Part shown: one piece after another, positions 1-6,544 of the stretch
How positions within the stretch are numbered: position 1 is the stretch's first letter
Layout of the letters: each line of letters starts with the position of its first letter
NCBI GenBank assembly: GCA_018263365.1
Contig: JAANXI010000100.1
Location: 1 to 7,716, forward strand
Direction: 5' to 3'
Source: Fidelibacterota bacterium
GTDB taxonomy: Bacteria; Fidelibacterota; JAANXI01
Length of the DNA: 7,716 nucleotides
Notes under the pieces: generated by a model
Databases searched by the model: none
The model's input: only the letters and a program-made list of their open reading frames with translations
Told to the model about the DNA's origin: nothing
Program-made: the position numbers and the translations under genes

Positions 1-2
1 TG

Positions 3-329
3 CCAAATCCAGGGAATCTGCTCTGTGCGGCACTGGCCACCTGTCTGCATTCTACCATCCGGATGATTGCGAACTATATGCAAATACCGCTCGAGAATCT
101 GGAGGTGAAGGTCTCTTCTATGGCAGATGTGCGGGGTACGCTGCGTGTCGACCTGGATGTGCCTGTCCAGTTCCAGCAGATGAAAGCCTATATAACCATT
201 CAGGCTGCGGATGCCATCCCGCATCAGGCGGTGAAAAAACTGTTGAAAGCGTCCGAATATAGCTGTGTGAATTCGCAGACGCTGCGAAATGGGGTCTCGA
301 TGGAGATGGAATATGATTTTGGCGAATAA
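3..329 (+). CDS. OsmC/Ohr family protein, C-terminal part (5' truncated)
   Basis: The frame is open from the left window edge (first full codon at 3) to TAA at 327-329, giving 108 residues of a protein that begins upstream. It starts with PNPGNLLCAALATCLHST, the helix that carries the first reactive cysteine in OsmC/Ohr proteins (Cys14 of the fragment). The second conserved cysteine is in SEYSCVNSQTL (Cys88), followed by the usual short beta-strand end. Known members are cytoplasmic homodimeric thiol peroxidases that reduce organic hydroperoxides, although many OsmC-like paralogues have no proven substrate. Both cysteines are present, so peroxidase chemistry is possible. An ATG at 63 lies inside the domain, after the first cysteine, and is not a credible start. 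The gene converges with the sulfotransferase gene. The subfamily (Ohr, OsmC or YhfA-like) cannot be settled without the N-terminus. Confidence 0.85.
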   Translation, partial: PNPGNLLCAALATCLHSTIRMIANYMQIPLENLEVKVSSMADVRGTLRVDLDVPVQFQQMKAYITIQAADAIPHQAVKKLLKASEYSCVNSQTLRNGVSMEMEYDFGE

Positions 330-331
330 TT

Positions 332-360
332 CCCCCGGATAAGGGGCATCTTTACCTTAT
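332..360. terminator. Possible weak bidirectional terminator between convergent genes
   Basis: The 85-base gap between the converging OsmC-like and sulfotransferase genes holds two overlapping inverted repeats. One pairs CCCC (332-335) with GGGG (343-346). The other pairs ATAAGG (339-344) with CCTTAT (355-360). They are mutually exclusive. Neither has a good T-run next to it, so this is a positional guess supported by short stems only. Confidence 0.25.
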
Positions 361-414
361 ACATGGAAGAATTCGCAGTCTGATTCACGCTAGTTTTGGT
401 ATTTTGCTGTCCAA

Positions 415-1506
415 TTACAAATTGTACTCATCCCAGAGAAAATCGAGGTTGTCCTCGATATCTTCCTGGTCCAGCCCGAACGCTGATAAGGAGAGATTCC
501 TGTGTTTTCTTTGATGCTGTGCCAGCCGCTCTGATAATTTATCCCAATAGTCTTCGCCTGGCTCAATCTCTGCGTAATCGAAAAAATTCTTGAGCACTAC
601 TACCAGTTCCCGGATTAATTCGGAGAAGTGTATAATGTACAGTTGATCTGGTGGTATCAACTCCTTCACCGATTCAAAATACTGGTAGAGAGCCAGACTC
701 CATCGGTATTTTTCCTGAAAATACTTCTTCCATTCCTCCCGGCTGAGGAAGTTTTGGACAAACCGGTGCTGGAATGATAAAAAGGACCGAATGGACTTTT
801 GAGGTTTCCGGATGATATAGACTATTTTGGCATCAGGGAATTTTTGTAACAGAGTGTGTAACCGAAAAATAGAGGGGTTCAGCTTGACAACGATTTGCGT
901 TTTCCCGGTATAAAGTATCTGCCGCTTGAGAAATTCTTTCATTAAGTCAACCGACCGATCTGAATCGTCGAAATCATTCCAGCCCAGGCGAAAGCCATCG
1001 TCTGCTGCTTCATCGTCAATAATCAACCAGGGACAGAGAATATGTAATATCTCCGAATCTAGGCGATGCAGAAACAGGGCTTCTTCCTCCTCCACCTCAT
1101 CCAGGCGGATTTGATGTCCCTTTTCCCGGCCCTGGAGCACATCAACACCGAGGAATCTTAATCCGAGGATAATTGGATGCAGTATTTTTCTCACAGTGAG
1201 AGCGGGGAAGAGCATCTCCCAGGTGGTGAACATCGCTGCCTGATTCGATTCGTAGATTCGTTTCTGAAAAAAGGTGGTTCCGCTCCGGGGATGCCCTAAA
1301 ATAAAAATCGGGGCCTTCACATCAATTTTCCAGAGAACTGGAAAAAACAGATAATCCATTAATAGCGTGACACGGGTAAATATCAAAAAAAACGTGCCGC
1401 CAAACAGCGTGAGGATTGCCAACCCAAACCTGCGGTATTTCCAGTATATTTTAGCCAGAAGGCCAATCCGCTGTATTGTTGAAGCATGTGAATGAATATT
1501 CGTCAT
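415..1506 (-). CDS. Sulfotransferase family protein (PAPS-dependent)
   Basis: This 363-residue protein has the two PAPS-binding signatures of sulfotransferases. The 5'-phosphosulfate loop is GHPRSGTTFF (residues 71-80). The 3'-phosphate region is YIIRKPQKSIRSFLSF (230-245), with Arg233 and a serine in the expected places. An acidic stretch, DEVEEEEALFLHR (136-148), lies between them, as in bacterial Sulfotransfer_3-type enzymes. The family moves sulfate from PAPS to a hydroxyl or amino group of a lipid, sugar or small molecule; the acceptor here is unknown. Residues about 31-59 are hydrophobic and may anchor or associate the enzyme with the inner membrane. The ATG at 1506-1504 is chosen because it shares a base with the stop of the upstream flippase-like gene (TAATG), implying translational coupling. 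The frame stays open upstream to an ATG at 1632, but that extension lies inside the neighbouring gene. Length is normal for the family. Confidence 0.88.
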   Translation of the reverse strand: MTNIHSHASTIQRIGLLAKIYWKYRRFGLAILTLFGGTFFLIFTRVTLLMDYLFFPVLWKIDVKAPIFILGHPRSGTTFFQKRIYESNQAAMFTTWEMLFPALTVRKILHPIILGLRFLGVDVLQGREKGHQIRLDEVEEEEALFLHRLDSEILHILCPWLIIDDEAADDGFRLGWNDFDDSDRSVDLMKEFLKRQILYTGKTQIVVKLNPSIFRLHTLLQKFPDAKIVYIIRKPQKSIRSFLSFQHRFVQNFLSREEWKKYFQEKYRWSLALYQYFESVKELIPPDQLYIIHFSELIRELVVVLKNFFDYAEIEPGEDYWDKLSERLAQHQRKHRNLSLSAFGLDQEDIEDNLDFLWDEYNL

Positions 1507-2549
1507 TATTCGCCATCTTCGCTTGATACAGGTTGGACAGAATGCGAAGTTTTGAATCTCTGGAAACCCGATTCCAGCCCAATGTAAATCAACGAAAATA
1601 TCCCCAGATAATAGAAGTCCAGTATGCGCCATCCCACAAGCATGGTTCCAATGGCGCTCTTGGGCAACATCTGACTGAAGAACAGGAGAAATAATCCTTC
1701 GGCGCCCCCAGTGGCGCCTGGCGTTGGTACTAGAGACATCAATGCGAAAATCATCATCTGGATGACGATAAAAACGAAGATATTCACCTCATAACCCAGC
1801 CCAAGCGCCAGAATTGGGGTGATTGAATACCGGCCTGCCCACTGGATGCCTGAAAATAACACGTTGAGCGCAAATCGCCATTTCCCTCGCCGGATCATTG
1901 ATGCATAGAGCGCTTTGAACTCAATCCAGAACCGGAACAATTTGACCCGAACCTTTCCCGGATGTGCGTTTTCGCCGCGAAAAAATTGCCAGATGAGCAA
2001 CAGGATTACCACCGCAAGCAGACTCAGACCAAAGACCAGGGCTTTACTTTGAAGAATTTGTGCGAATTTATCCAGGGAATGCAGTTTGAGGATTATGCCG
2101 GTTATGATGGCTATCGGCATGCCGATCGAATGGGAAAAAATATCCTCTACCACGGCAAGGGAAGTGACCGATGCAGCCTCCCCTGCCGGAAGTCCGCGTC
2201 TGTAAAGCATACCCATTTTGATTGGTTGGCCACCGATGGCGGTCGGAGTAATAGCGGCGCCCAGTTCCGACCAGATAGAAATCCGGAACCCCTCTATATA
2301 TGTGAACTTTCTTTTTAAAAAATTCATCCAGTTCTGGAGGCGGAGTGCTTTGGAAAACCACGGGATTAGCCGAACAGCGGCTGCCAGTAATAAAAATCCT
2401 GGATAAAACTGCCGGATACGTAACAGATCTGAGATATCGGTAAACAGGTAGACAATAAGTATATTTATCGCGGCAAAAACCGGGAAGAACATCAATACCC
2501 GGCGAACCAGAGTGCGTCTGTCCGAAAATTCTATGTCACTGAATTGCAT
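1506..2549 (-). CDS. Flippase-like integral membrane protein (LPG-synthase TM / UPF0104 family)
   Basis: This 347-residue, very hydrophobic protein has the two signatures of the lysylphosphatidylglycerol synthase TM (flippase2d, YbhN/UPF0104) family. One is GAAITPTAIGGQPIKMGML at residues 97-115; the other is PTPGATGGAEG at 275-285. Multiple membrane segments are visible, including about 15-36, 51-66, 142-155, 168-189, 257-275 and 305-324. Relatives include the lipid-flipping part of MprF and many stand-alone proteins thought to move or present lipids across the inner membrane. No lysyl-transferase domain is attached. It is the first gene of an operon with the sulfotransferase, sharing one base. 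Start: the ATG at 2549 places about 14 residues before the first helix and has a GGA about 7 bases upstream. A longer form from the ATG at 2690 (394 residues) is possible; an AGGAGGA lies there but abuts the ATG, which is too close for normal initiation. Confidence 0.88.
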   Translation of the reverse strand: MQFSDIEFSDRRTLVRRVLMFFPVFAAINILIVYLFTDISDLLRIRQFYPGFLLLAAAVRLIPWFSKALRLQNWMNFLKRKFTYIEGFRISIWSELGAAITPTAIGGQPIKMGMLYRRGLPAGEAASVTSLAVVEDIFSHSIGMPIAIITGIILKLHSLDKFAQILQSKALVFGLSLLAVVILLLIWQFFRGENAHPGKVRVKLFRFWIEFKALYASMIRRGKWRFALNVLFSGIQWAGRYSITPILALGLGYEVNIFVFIVIQMMIFALMSLVPTPGATGGAEGLFLLFFSQMLPKSAIGTMLVGWRILDFYYLGIFSLIYIGLESGFQRFKTSHSVQPVSSEDGE

Positions 2550-2707
2550 CCGGGGGATCCGAAATCTGGGAAAACTGTTGGTTTTTATCTTGAAAAAGAT
2601 CCATAGAATGCGATTAATCCGGTCTATCTTGCCAGCGAAAGATACAGGGTGCAGAGAAATATGCCAACATTTTAATCCGGAGACCAGCATTCCTCCTGCG
2701 AATGCGA

Positions 2708-2739
2708 TTTATAAGGTTCAGACCCATTGGTAGTGTCAA
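2708..2739 (-). promoter_or_regulatory. Candidate promoter for the flippase/sulfotransferase operon
   Basis: On the minus strand a perfect TTGACA (2739-2734) is followed by TATAAA (2713-2708). The spacer is 20 bases, longer than the ideal 17, so strength is doubtful. It lies in the divergent region upstream of both possible starts of the flippase-like gene. If used from here, transcription would begin about 10-15 bases before the ATG at 2690. Confidence 0.3.
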
Positions 2740-2771
2740 TTTTTCCGAATTCCAATCGAATTAATTTCTCC

Positions 2772-2799
2772 TTGCTTTCATTTTTTGGGGAAGTAGATT
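2772..2799 (+). promoter_or_regulatory. Candidate promoter for the TIGR02206-family gene
   Basis: TTGCTT (2772-2777) and TAGATT (2794-2799) are separated by 16 bases, about 80 bases upstream of the preferred start at 2878. An overlapping alternative is TTGGGG (2785-2790) with TATTTT (2809-2814), spacer 18. Both are poor matches to a sigma-70 consensus, and the host may use a different consensus. Confidence 0.2.
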
Positions 2800-2877
2800 A
2801 AGGAAAACTATTTTGCAATGCGGCATTATTAAAGCCGTTTGCTATCTCATTTTCGACAACCCTGGGAAATACCATAC

Positions 2878-3615
2878 ATGTGGCCCTATTTCTCAACTGA
2901 TTATTCCGGAAATCGGTTTGGCTTATTTTCTACTTCCCATTGGACTGCCTTAGCGATATTGCTGGTGTTGTACCTGACTTTATTTCGGTTCCGCCGATAT
3001 TTCAGAGGTAACGGGTCGGCTGATAAAACCGCCCGTTTTATCATAGCATTTATTTTGATTCTTCAGGAGATCGTGTTGAACATCTGGCGGTTTGTAAACG
3101 GGGACTGGTCGATTGCGACTTCGCTTCCACTGCATCTTTGTGGAATAGCGGTAATGCTTTCAGCGATAATGATGTACAACAAAAATTACCTCCTGTATGA
3201 AATTACCTTTTTCTGGGGATTGGGTGGCGCTCTCCAGGCATTGATTACTCCCGATATCGGTCCGTATGGTTTTCCGCACTTTCGGTATTTTCATTTTTTC
3301 GTGTCCCATGGGACAATCATCCTTGCCAGCTTGTATATGACTTTTGTGCACCGGTATCGCCCGCACCACAAGTCGGTGTGGAAAATATTCGTATTGACGA
3401 ATGCCTATGCGGCATTTATCGGATTTTTTAACTGGATCACCGGGGCGAATTACCTCTATATCTGCCATAAGCCGGAAACCAGCTCTATGCTGGATGTGAT
3501 GGGCCCGTGGCCGTGGTATCTGATATCTCTGGAAGTCCTGGCGCTGGCTTCCTTTTACCTGTATTATTCCCCGTTTGCGCTGCGACGAAAGTTACTAACG
3601 GAGAGAACAGAGTAA
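2878..3615 (+). CDS. TIGR02206/YwaF-family integral membrane protein (TMEM164-like)
   Basis: This 245-residue protein has about seven membrane helices (near residues 22-37, 53-70, 82-100, 104-123, 140-158, 168-186 and 211-230). Family features are an N-terminal FSTSHW segment (17-22), LPLHLCGIAV (83-92) with His86 and Cys88 inside a helix, FHFFVSHG (138-145), FNWITGANY (184-192) and GPWPWY (209-214). This pattern fits the TIGR02206 (YwaF, TP0381-like) family, which I recall being grouped with eukaryotic TMEM164, an ether-phospholipid acyltransferase that depends on a conserved cysteine. Bacterial members have no settled function, so acyl transfer is only a hypothesis. The ATG at 2878 is preferred because the family motif begins right after it; a TTG at 2839 would add 13 residues but has no ribosome site. 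No strong Shine-Dalgarno is seen for 2878 either (GGGA, about 10 bases away). The gene stands alone, divergent from the flippase operon. Confidence 0.85.
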   Translation: MWPYFSTDYSGNRFGLFSTSHWTALAILLVLYLTLFRFRRYFRGNGSADKTARFIIAFILILQEIVLNIWRFVNGDWSIATSLPLHLCGIAVMLSAIMMYNKNYLLYEITFFWGLGGALQALITPDIGPYGFPHFRYFHFFVSHGTIILASLYMTFVHRYRPHHKSVWKIFVLTNAYAAFIGFFNWITGANYLYICHKPETSSMLDVMGPWPWYLISLEVLALASFYLYYSPFALRRKLLTERTE

Positions 3616-3670
3616 TCGTCCCATAGATGTTATTGGCAGTAGTGTCGTGGTAATCCTCGGACATTTCGTA

Positions 3671-5149
3671 TCAAAAGACGTGCAATTCGCACACCTTCCG
3701 GAAATGATACCCGTAGATTGACAGCGTGATTGCCAGGGGAAACAGTTTGGGCTTGCGGAACAGGGTCCAGAAGAAGAGTTTCCAGTAATACAACCGTTCC
3801 TTTCCGACAATGCCCAGTTGAAATATGGACCGAAACAAGGCAAATATTTCCTCCCGGCTTACCGACGTATTCACTTTCCCCGGCTTATAATCCTTCAGAA
3901 AGGTTTTTAACCGCTGATAGTATTGTTTGGGCGAGTAGATATTTTCCAGGATATGCCGGTACCCGGTTTTCAGGGTATCGAGTCCCATCTTTGGCAGGAT
4001 GTTGGTAGAGCCGTCCACGTTGTCACCGGACATAAATCCGAGTAAGCGTCCTGCTTCCTGCAGCCGTTCATATAATTTGGTGCCGGAAGGCGCCTGGAGC
4101 AGTCCCACCATCGCCACGACGATTCCGCTTTGTTGAATAAACTGGATCTGTCGCTCAAAAATAGACGGCGGATCATTGTCAAATCCCACGATAAATCCTC
4201 CCTGTACCTGAATGCCATTTTGGTGGATTCGCTTTACATCCGCAACCATGTCTCTGTTCTGGTTTTGGGATTTGCTTGCTTCGTGCAGGCAGGCCTCTTC
4301 CGGGGTTTCTATCCCGATGAACACGGATTGAAACCCGGCTTGGCTCAGCATTGTCATCAGTTCGGGATCATCGGCCAGGTTGATCGAGGTTTCCGTCAGA
4401 AAGGAAATTTCCGGGTGGGTTTCACGCCAGTGAATCAGCGCCGGGAGCAGGTCGTTTTTCAGGTGCTTCCGGTGCCCGATAAAATTGTCGTCAACGAAGA
4501 AGATTTGGTCCCGCCATCCCTGGGAATAGAGGGCATTTAGTTCGGCAATCATTTGGGCTGATGGTTTGGTGCGAGGGGCATGGCCGAATAACGTGGTCAC
4601 GTTGCAAAATTCGCAGTGATAGGGGCATCCGCGGGAATACTGGACGCTCATTGTGGCGTACCGATCCATATTTAGCAGGCTCCAGTCCGGCGTCGGAGAG
4701 AGTTGCAGGTCCGGATGCTGTGCCGTCTCATACCGATTTTTCGGAGTACCGGCTTGCAGGTCGGACAGGAATCCAGGAAGCGTGATTTCTGCTTCACCAA
4801 GCACCAAGTGATCGACTTCCGGAAACTTATCCGGCGCACATGAAAACAGAGGACCGCCCCCGACGACGGGAAGATTATTCTGGTGGCACTGCTCGATTAA
4901 CCGGTGCGTCGGTTCGCGCTGGAGATCCATGCCGCTGATGAATGCATAGTCTGCCCAGGACATATCATCCGGGCCGAGGGTACTGACATTGAAATCCACC
5001 AACCGCTTATTCCAGTGATCCGGCAGCAATGCGGCCACGGTCAAAAGCCCTAACGGCGGTGACCCCGCACGTTTTCTGATGAATTTCAGGGCGTGTTTAA
5101 AACTCCAGAACGTATCCGGGATCTTGGGGTACAACAATAAAATATTCAT
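3671..5149 (-). CDS. B12-binding domain radical SAM protein, HpnR-like (DUF4070 type)
   Basis: This protein has 492 residues. The N-terminal cobalamin-binding-type Rossmann domain (about 1-140) includes PPLGLLTVAALLP (31-43), GGGPLF (97-102) and GEAEITLP (118-125). It lacks the DxHxxG motif that supplies a lower-axial histidine, as in many class B radical SAM methylases. The radical SAM core has the 4Fe-4S motif CPYHCEFC (Cys175, Cys179, Cys182), then FFVDDNFIG (217-225), TETSINLADD (252-261), FIGIETP (277-283) and GGFIVGFD (317-324). A DUF4070-like C-terminal domain contains GDNVDGSTN (375-383). The overall pattern closely resembles the hopanoid C-3 methylase HpnR, which methylates an unactivated carbon using SAM and methylcobalamin. 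No hopanoid cyclase or hpn gene is in view, so another lipid or small-molecule substrate is possible. The ATG at 5149 is preceded by AGAGG with 5-base spacing. The gene is monocistronic and divergent from the SDR gene. Confidence 0.9.
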   Translation of the reverse strand: MNILLLYPKIPDTFWSFKHALKFIRKRAGSPPLGLLTVAALLPDHWNKRLVDFNVSTLGPDDMSWADYAFISGMDLQREPTHRLIEQCHQNNLPVVGGGPLFSCAPDKFPEVDHLVLGEAEITLPGFLSDLQAGTPKNRYETAQHPDLQLSPTPDWSLLNMDRYATMSVQYSRGCPYHCEFCNVTTLFGHAPRTKPSAQMIAELNALYSQGWRDQIFFVDDNFIGHRKHLKNDLLPALIHWRETHPEISFLTETSINLADDPELMTMLSQAGFQSVFIGIETPEEACLHEASKSQNQNRDMVADVKRIHQNGIQVQGGFIVGFDNDPPSIFERQIQFIQQSGIVVAMVGLLQAPSGTKLYERLQEAGRLLGFMSGDNVDGSTNILPKMGLDTLKTGYRHILENIYSPKQYYQRLKTFLKDYKPGKVNTSVSREEIFALFRSIFQLGIVGKERLYYWKLFFWTLFRKPKLFPLAITLSIYGYHFRKVCELHVF

Positions 5150-5460
5150 GACACCCTCTTGTCGGAATATTACCGAACGATATATTATAACTCACCGATA
5201 AACAAATATGTAATAAAACCATTTATGTGACATCACCGAATAAGAAAAGGAAAGTAAAAATAGGCAATCAGCAATCAAGGTCACACAAAGTTTACAGGAA
5301 AATTTTCGACGTTCAAAGAACCAATTAGTACTGCAAAGATTCGCCTCCGGTGCTGTTAAATGATTGAAAATGTTATTTTCTTTCCTCGGCTATTATCAAT
5401 ACTTTTCCTTCGTCAACGCTACTCAGATTTTAACTTAAAAAAATAAAAGGATATTCTATC
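5150..5460. promoter_or_regulatory. AT-rich divergent intergenic region (311 bases)
   Basis: No credible coding sequence is seen between the radical SAM gene (left, minus) and the SDR gene (right, plus). The stretch is much more AT-rich than its surroundings and must carry the 5' signals of both genes. It includes a TATAAT on the minus strand (annotated separately), a compact palindrome GTGACATCAC near 5227-5236, and a short direct repeat CAATCAGCAATCA near 5264-5276. On the plus strand TTGAAA (5364-5369) and TATTAT (5391-5396) look like promoter hexamers, but their 21-base spacing is too long for a normal pair. Confidence 0.5.
5184..5189 (-). promoter_or_regulatory. Candidate -10 box for the radical SAM gene
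   Basis: A perfect TATAAT reads on the minus strand within GTTATAATATATCG, 34 bases before the ATG at 5149. That would give a leader of roughly 28 bases carrying the AGAGG ribosome site. No good -35 hexamer is found at the usual distance. Confidence 0.35.
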
Positions 5461-6276
5461 ATGAATAAAGTCATATTGATCACCGGCGCTTCTTCAGGTA
5501 TTGGTAAAACCACTGCTCTGCGATTACTGAATGAAGGGTATACTGTGTACGGAGCGGCCCGGCGGGTGGGAGAAATGCAAGTGCTTGAGGAGAATGGCGG
5601 ACACGCGTTACACATGGATGTTACCGATCACGAATCCGTCACCGGTGGAGTTGAGGGTGTTCTCGATGAGCAGGGACGCATTGATGTCCTCATTAATAAT
5701 GCCGGATACGCCGTTTACGGGGCAATTGAGGATACGGATATTGATGAGGCCCGCCATCAATTTGAGGTGAACCTGTTCGGGTTAGCCGATCTTACCAAAG
5801 AAGTCCTGCCAGTGATGCGCGACCAGGAATCGGGAACAATTATCAATATTTCATCTATGGGCGGAAAAATTTATACACCGCTCGGTGCATGGTATCATGC
5901 ATCCAAACACGCGCTGGAGGGCTGGTCAGACAGTTTGCGCCTGGAGGTAAAGCAGTTTGGCATCGATGTAGTCATCATTGAACCCGGGATAATCGAAACG
6001 GGATTCGAAGATGTTTTGAAGCAGCCACTGTTAGACCGGTCGGGAGATGGGCCGTATCGGGAAATGGCAGAAGCGGTCACCCGCACGACCAGAGACTCAT
6101 ACGAAAATAACTCCTCACCGGCATCCGTCGTCGCCGGTGTTATTGCAAGGGCAATTCGTGCCAAAAAGCCCAAAACCCGATATGCGATGGGCAAAATGGC
6201 CAAGATGACGATCTTTCTCCGCAAATATCTCAGCGACCGCCTGTTTGATGCGGCGATGTTGAGCCAGGTGAAGTAA
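5461..6276 (+). CDS. SDR family NAD(P)-dependent oxidoreductase
   Basis: This 271-residue protein is a complete classical short-chain dehydrogenase/reductase. It has the cofactor loop TGASSGIG (8-15), GAARR after the second strand (Arg34/Arg35, favouring NADP(H) over NAD(H)), DVTD (53-56), NNAG (79-82), Asn104, catalytic Ser131/Ser132 in NISS, and YHASK with Tyr145 and Lys149. PG (175-176) and a 17beta-hydroxysteroid-dehydrogenase-like C-terminal region follow. It interconverts an alcohol and a ketone or aldehyde, probably in the cytoplasm; the substrate cannot be read from the sequence. The ATG at 5461 has AAGGA (5447-5451) 9 bases upstream and begins the first strand directly, as usual for the family. 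It has its own upstream region, and the next gene starts 268 bases later, so it is probably transcribed alone. An unusual serine pattern or lost catalytic residue is not seen, so it should be active. Confidence 0.93.
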   Translation: MNKVILITGASSGIGKTTALRLLNEGYTVYGAARRVGEMQVLEENGGHALHMDVTDHESVTGGVEGVLDEQGRIDVLINNAGYAVYGAIEDTDIDEARHQFEVNLFGLADLTKEVLPVMRDQESGTIINISSMGGKIYTPLGAWYHASKHALEGWSDSLRLEVKQFGIDVVIIEPGIIETGFEDVLKQPLLDRSGDGPYREMAEAVTRTTRDSYENNSSPASVVAGVIARAIRAKKPKTRYAMGKMAKMTIFLRKYLSDRLFDAAMLSQVK

Positions 6277-6292
6277 TAGATTGCACCGCAGG

Positions 6293-6318
6293 AAACGGCG
6301 CTTAGTACATGCCGGTTT
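6293..6318 (+). terminator. Possible terminator hairpin after the SDR gene
   Basis: AAACGGC (6293-6299) can pair with GCCGGTTT (6311-6318), leaving one bulged G and an 11-base loop. It starts 16 bases past the SDR stop codon and is followed by CATTAT rather than a clean T-run. Position is right for a terminator, but the structure is weak. Confidence 0.3.
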
Positions 6319-6383
6319 CATTATGGCGTTGAGCAGAGAGACATCCCCGGTGTAGTTTGGATGCTTTACTATTGTAGGAATAA

Positions 6384-6413
6384 TCCTTACCCTGATAAGG
6401 ACGCTTTTGTTTT
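6384..6413 (+). terminator. Small hairpin with T-rich tail, possible second terminator
   Basis: A perfect 6-base stem, TCCTTA (6384-6389) with TAAGGA (6396-6401), encloses a 6-base loop (CCCTGA). It is followed by CGCTTTTGTTTT, so it has the stem-then-T layout of a Rho-independent terminator, though the stem is short and only half GC. It could end SDR transcription before the beta-helix gene. Confidence 0.35.
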
Positions 6414-6544
6414 GCGATCCACTCAGTCCTGTGAGATTAGTCAATATCCCCGAATTTCTGTGATCGCAAGGGCTGTAAGTCCATGCGGAGATGTACTCGT
6501 AATCAAGAGAAGCATTAAATATAGAAGACAAGGGAGATACAGCT

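Noticed and set aside
1507..1632. 42-residue N-terminal extension of the sulfotransferase from an ATG at 1632
   Set aside because: It lies wholly inside the coding region of the upstream flippase-like gene in another frame, and the TAATG-coupled ATG at 1506 is a much better start.
2839..2877. TTG start adding 13 residues to the TIGR02206-family protein
   Set aside because: There is no ribosome site before it, and the family pattern begins just after the ATG at 2878.
4130..4540. 136-codon plus-strand open frame opposite the radical SAM gene
   Set aside because: It is antisense to the conserved radical SAM core and resembles no protein family I recognise.
5364..5396. TTGAAA/TATTAT as a promoter for the SDR gene
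   Set aside because: The 21-base spacing is too long for a normal sigma-70 promoter; noted only as part of the intergenic region.
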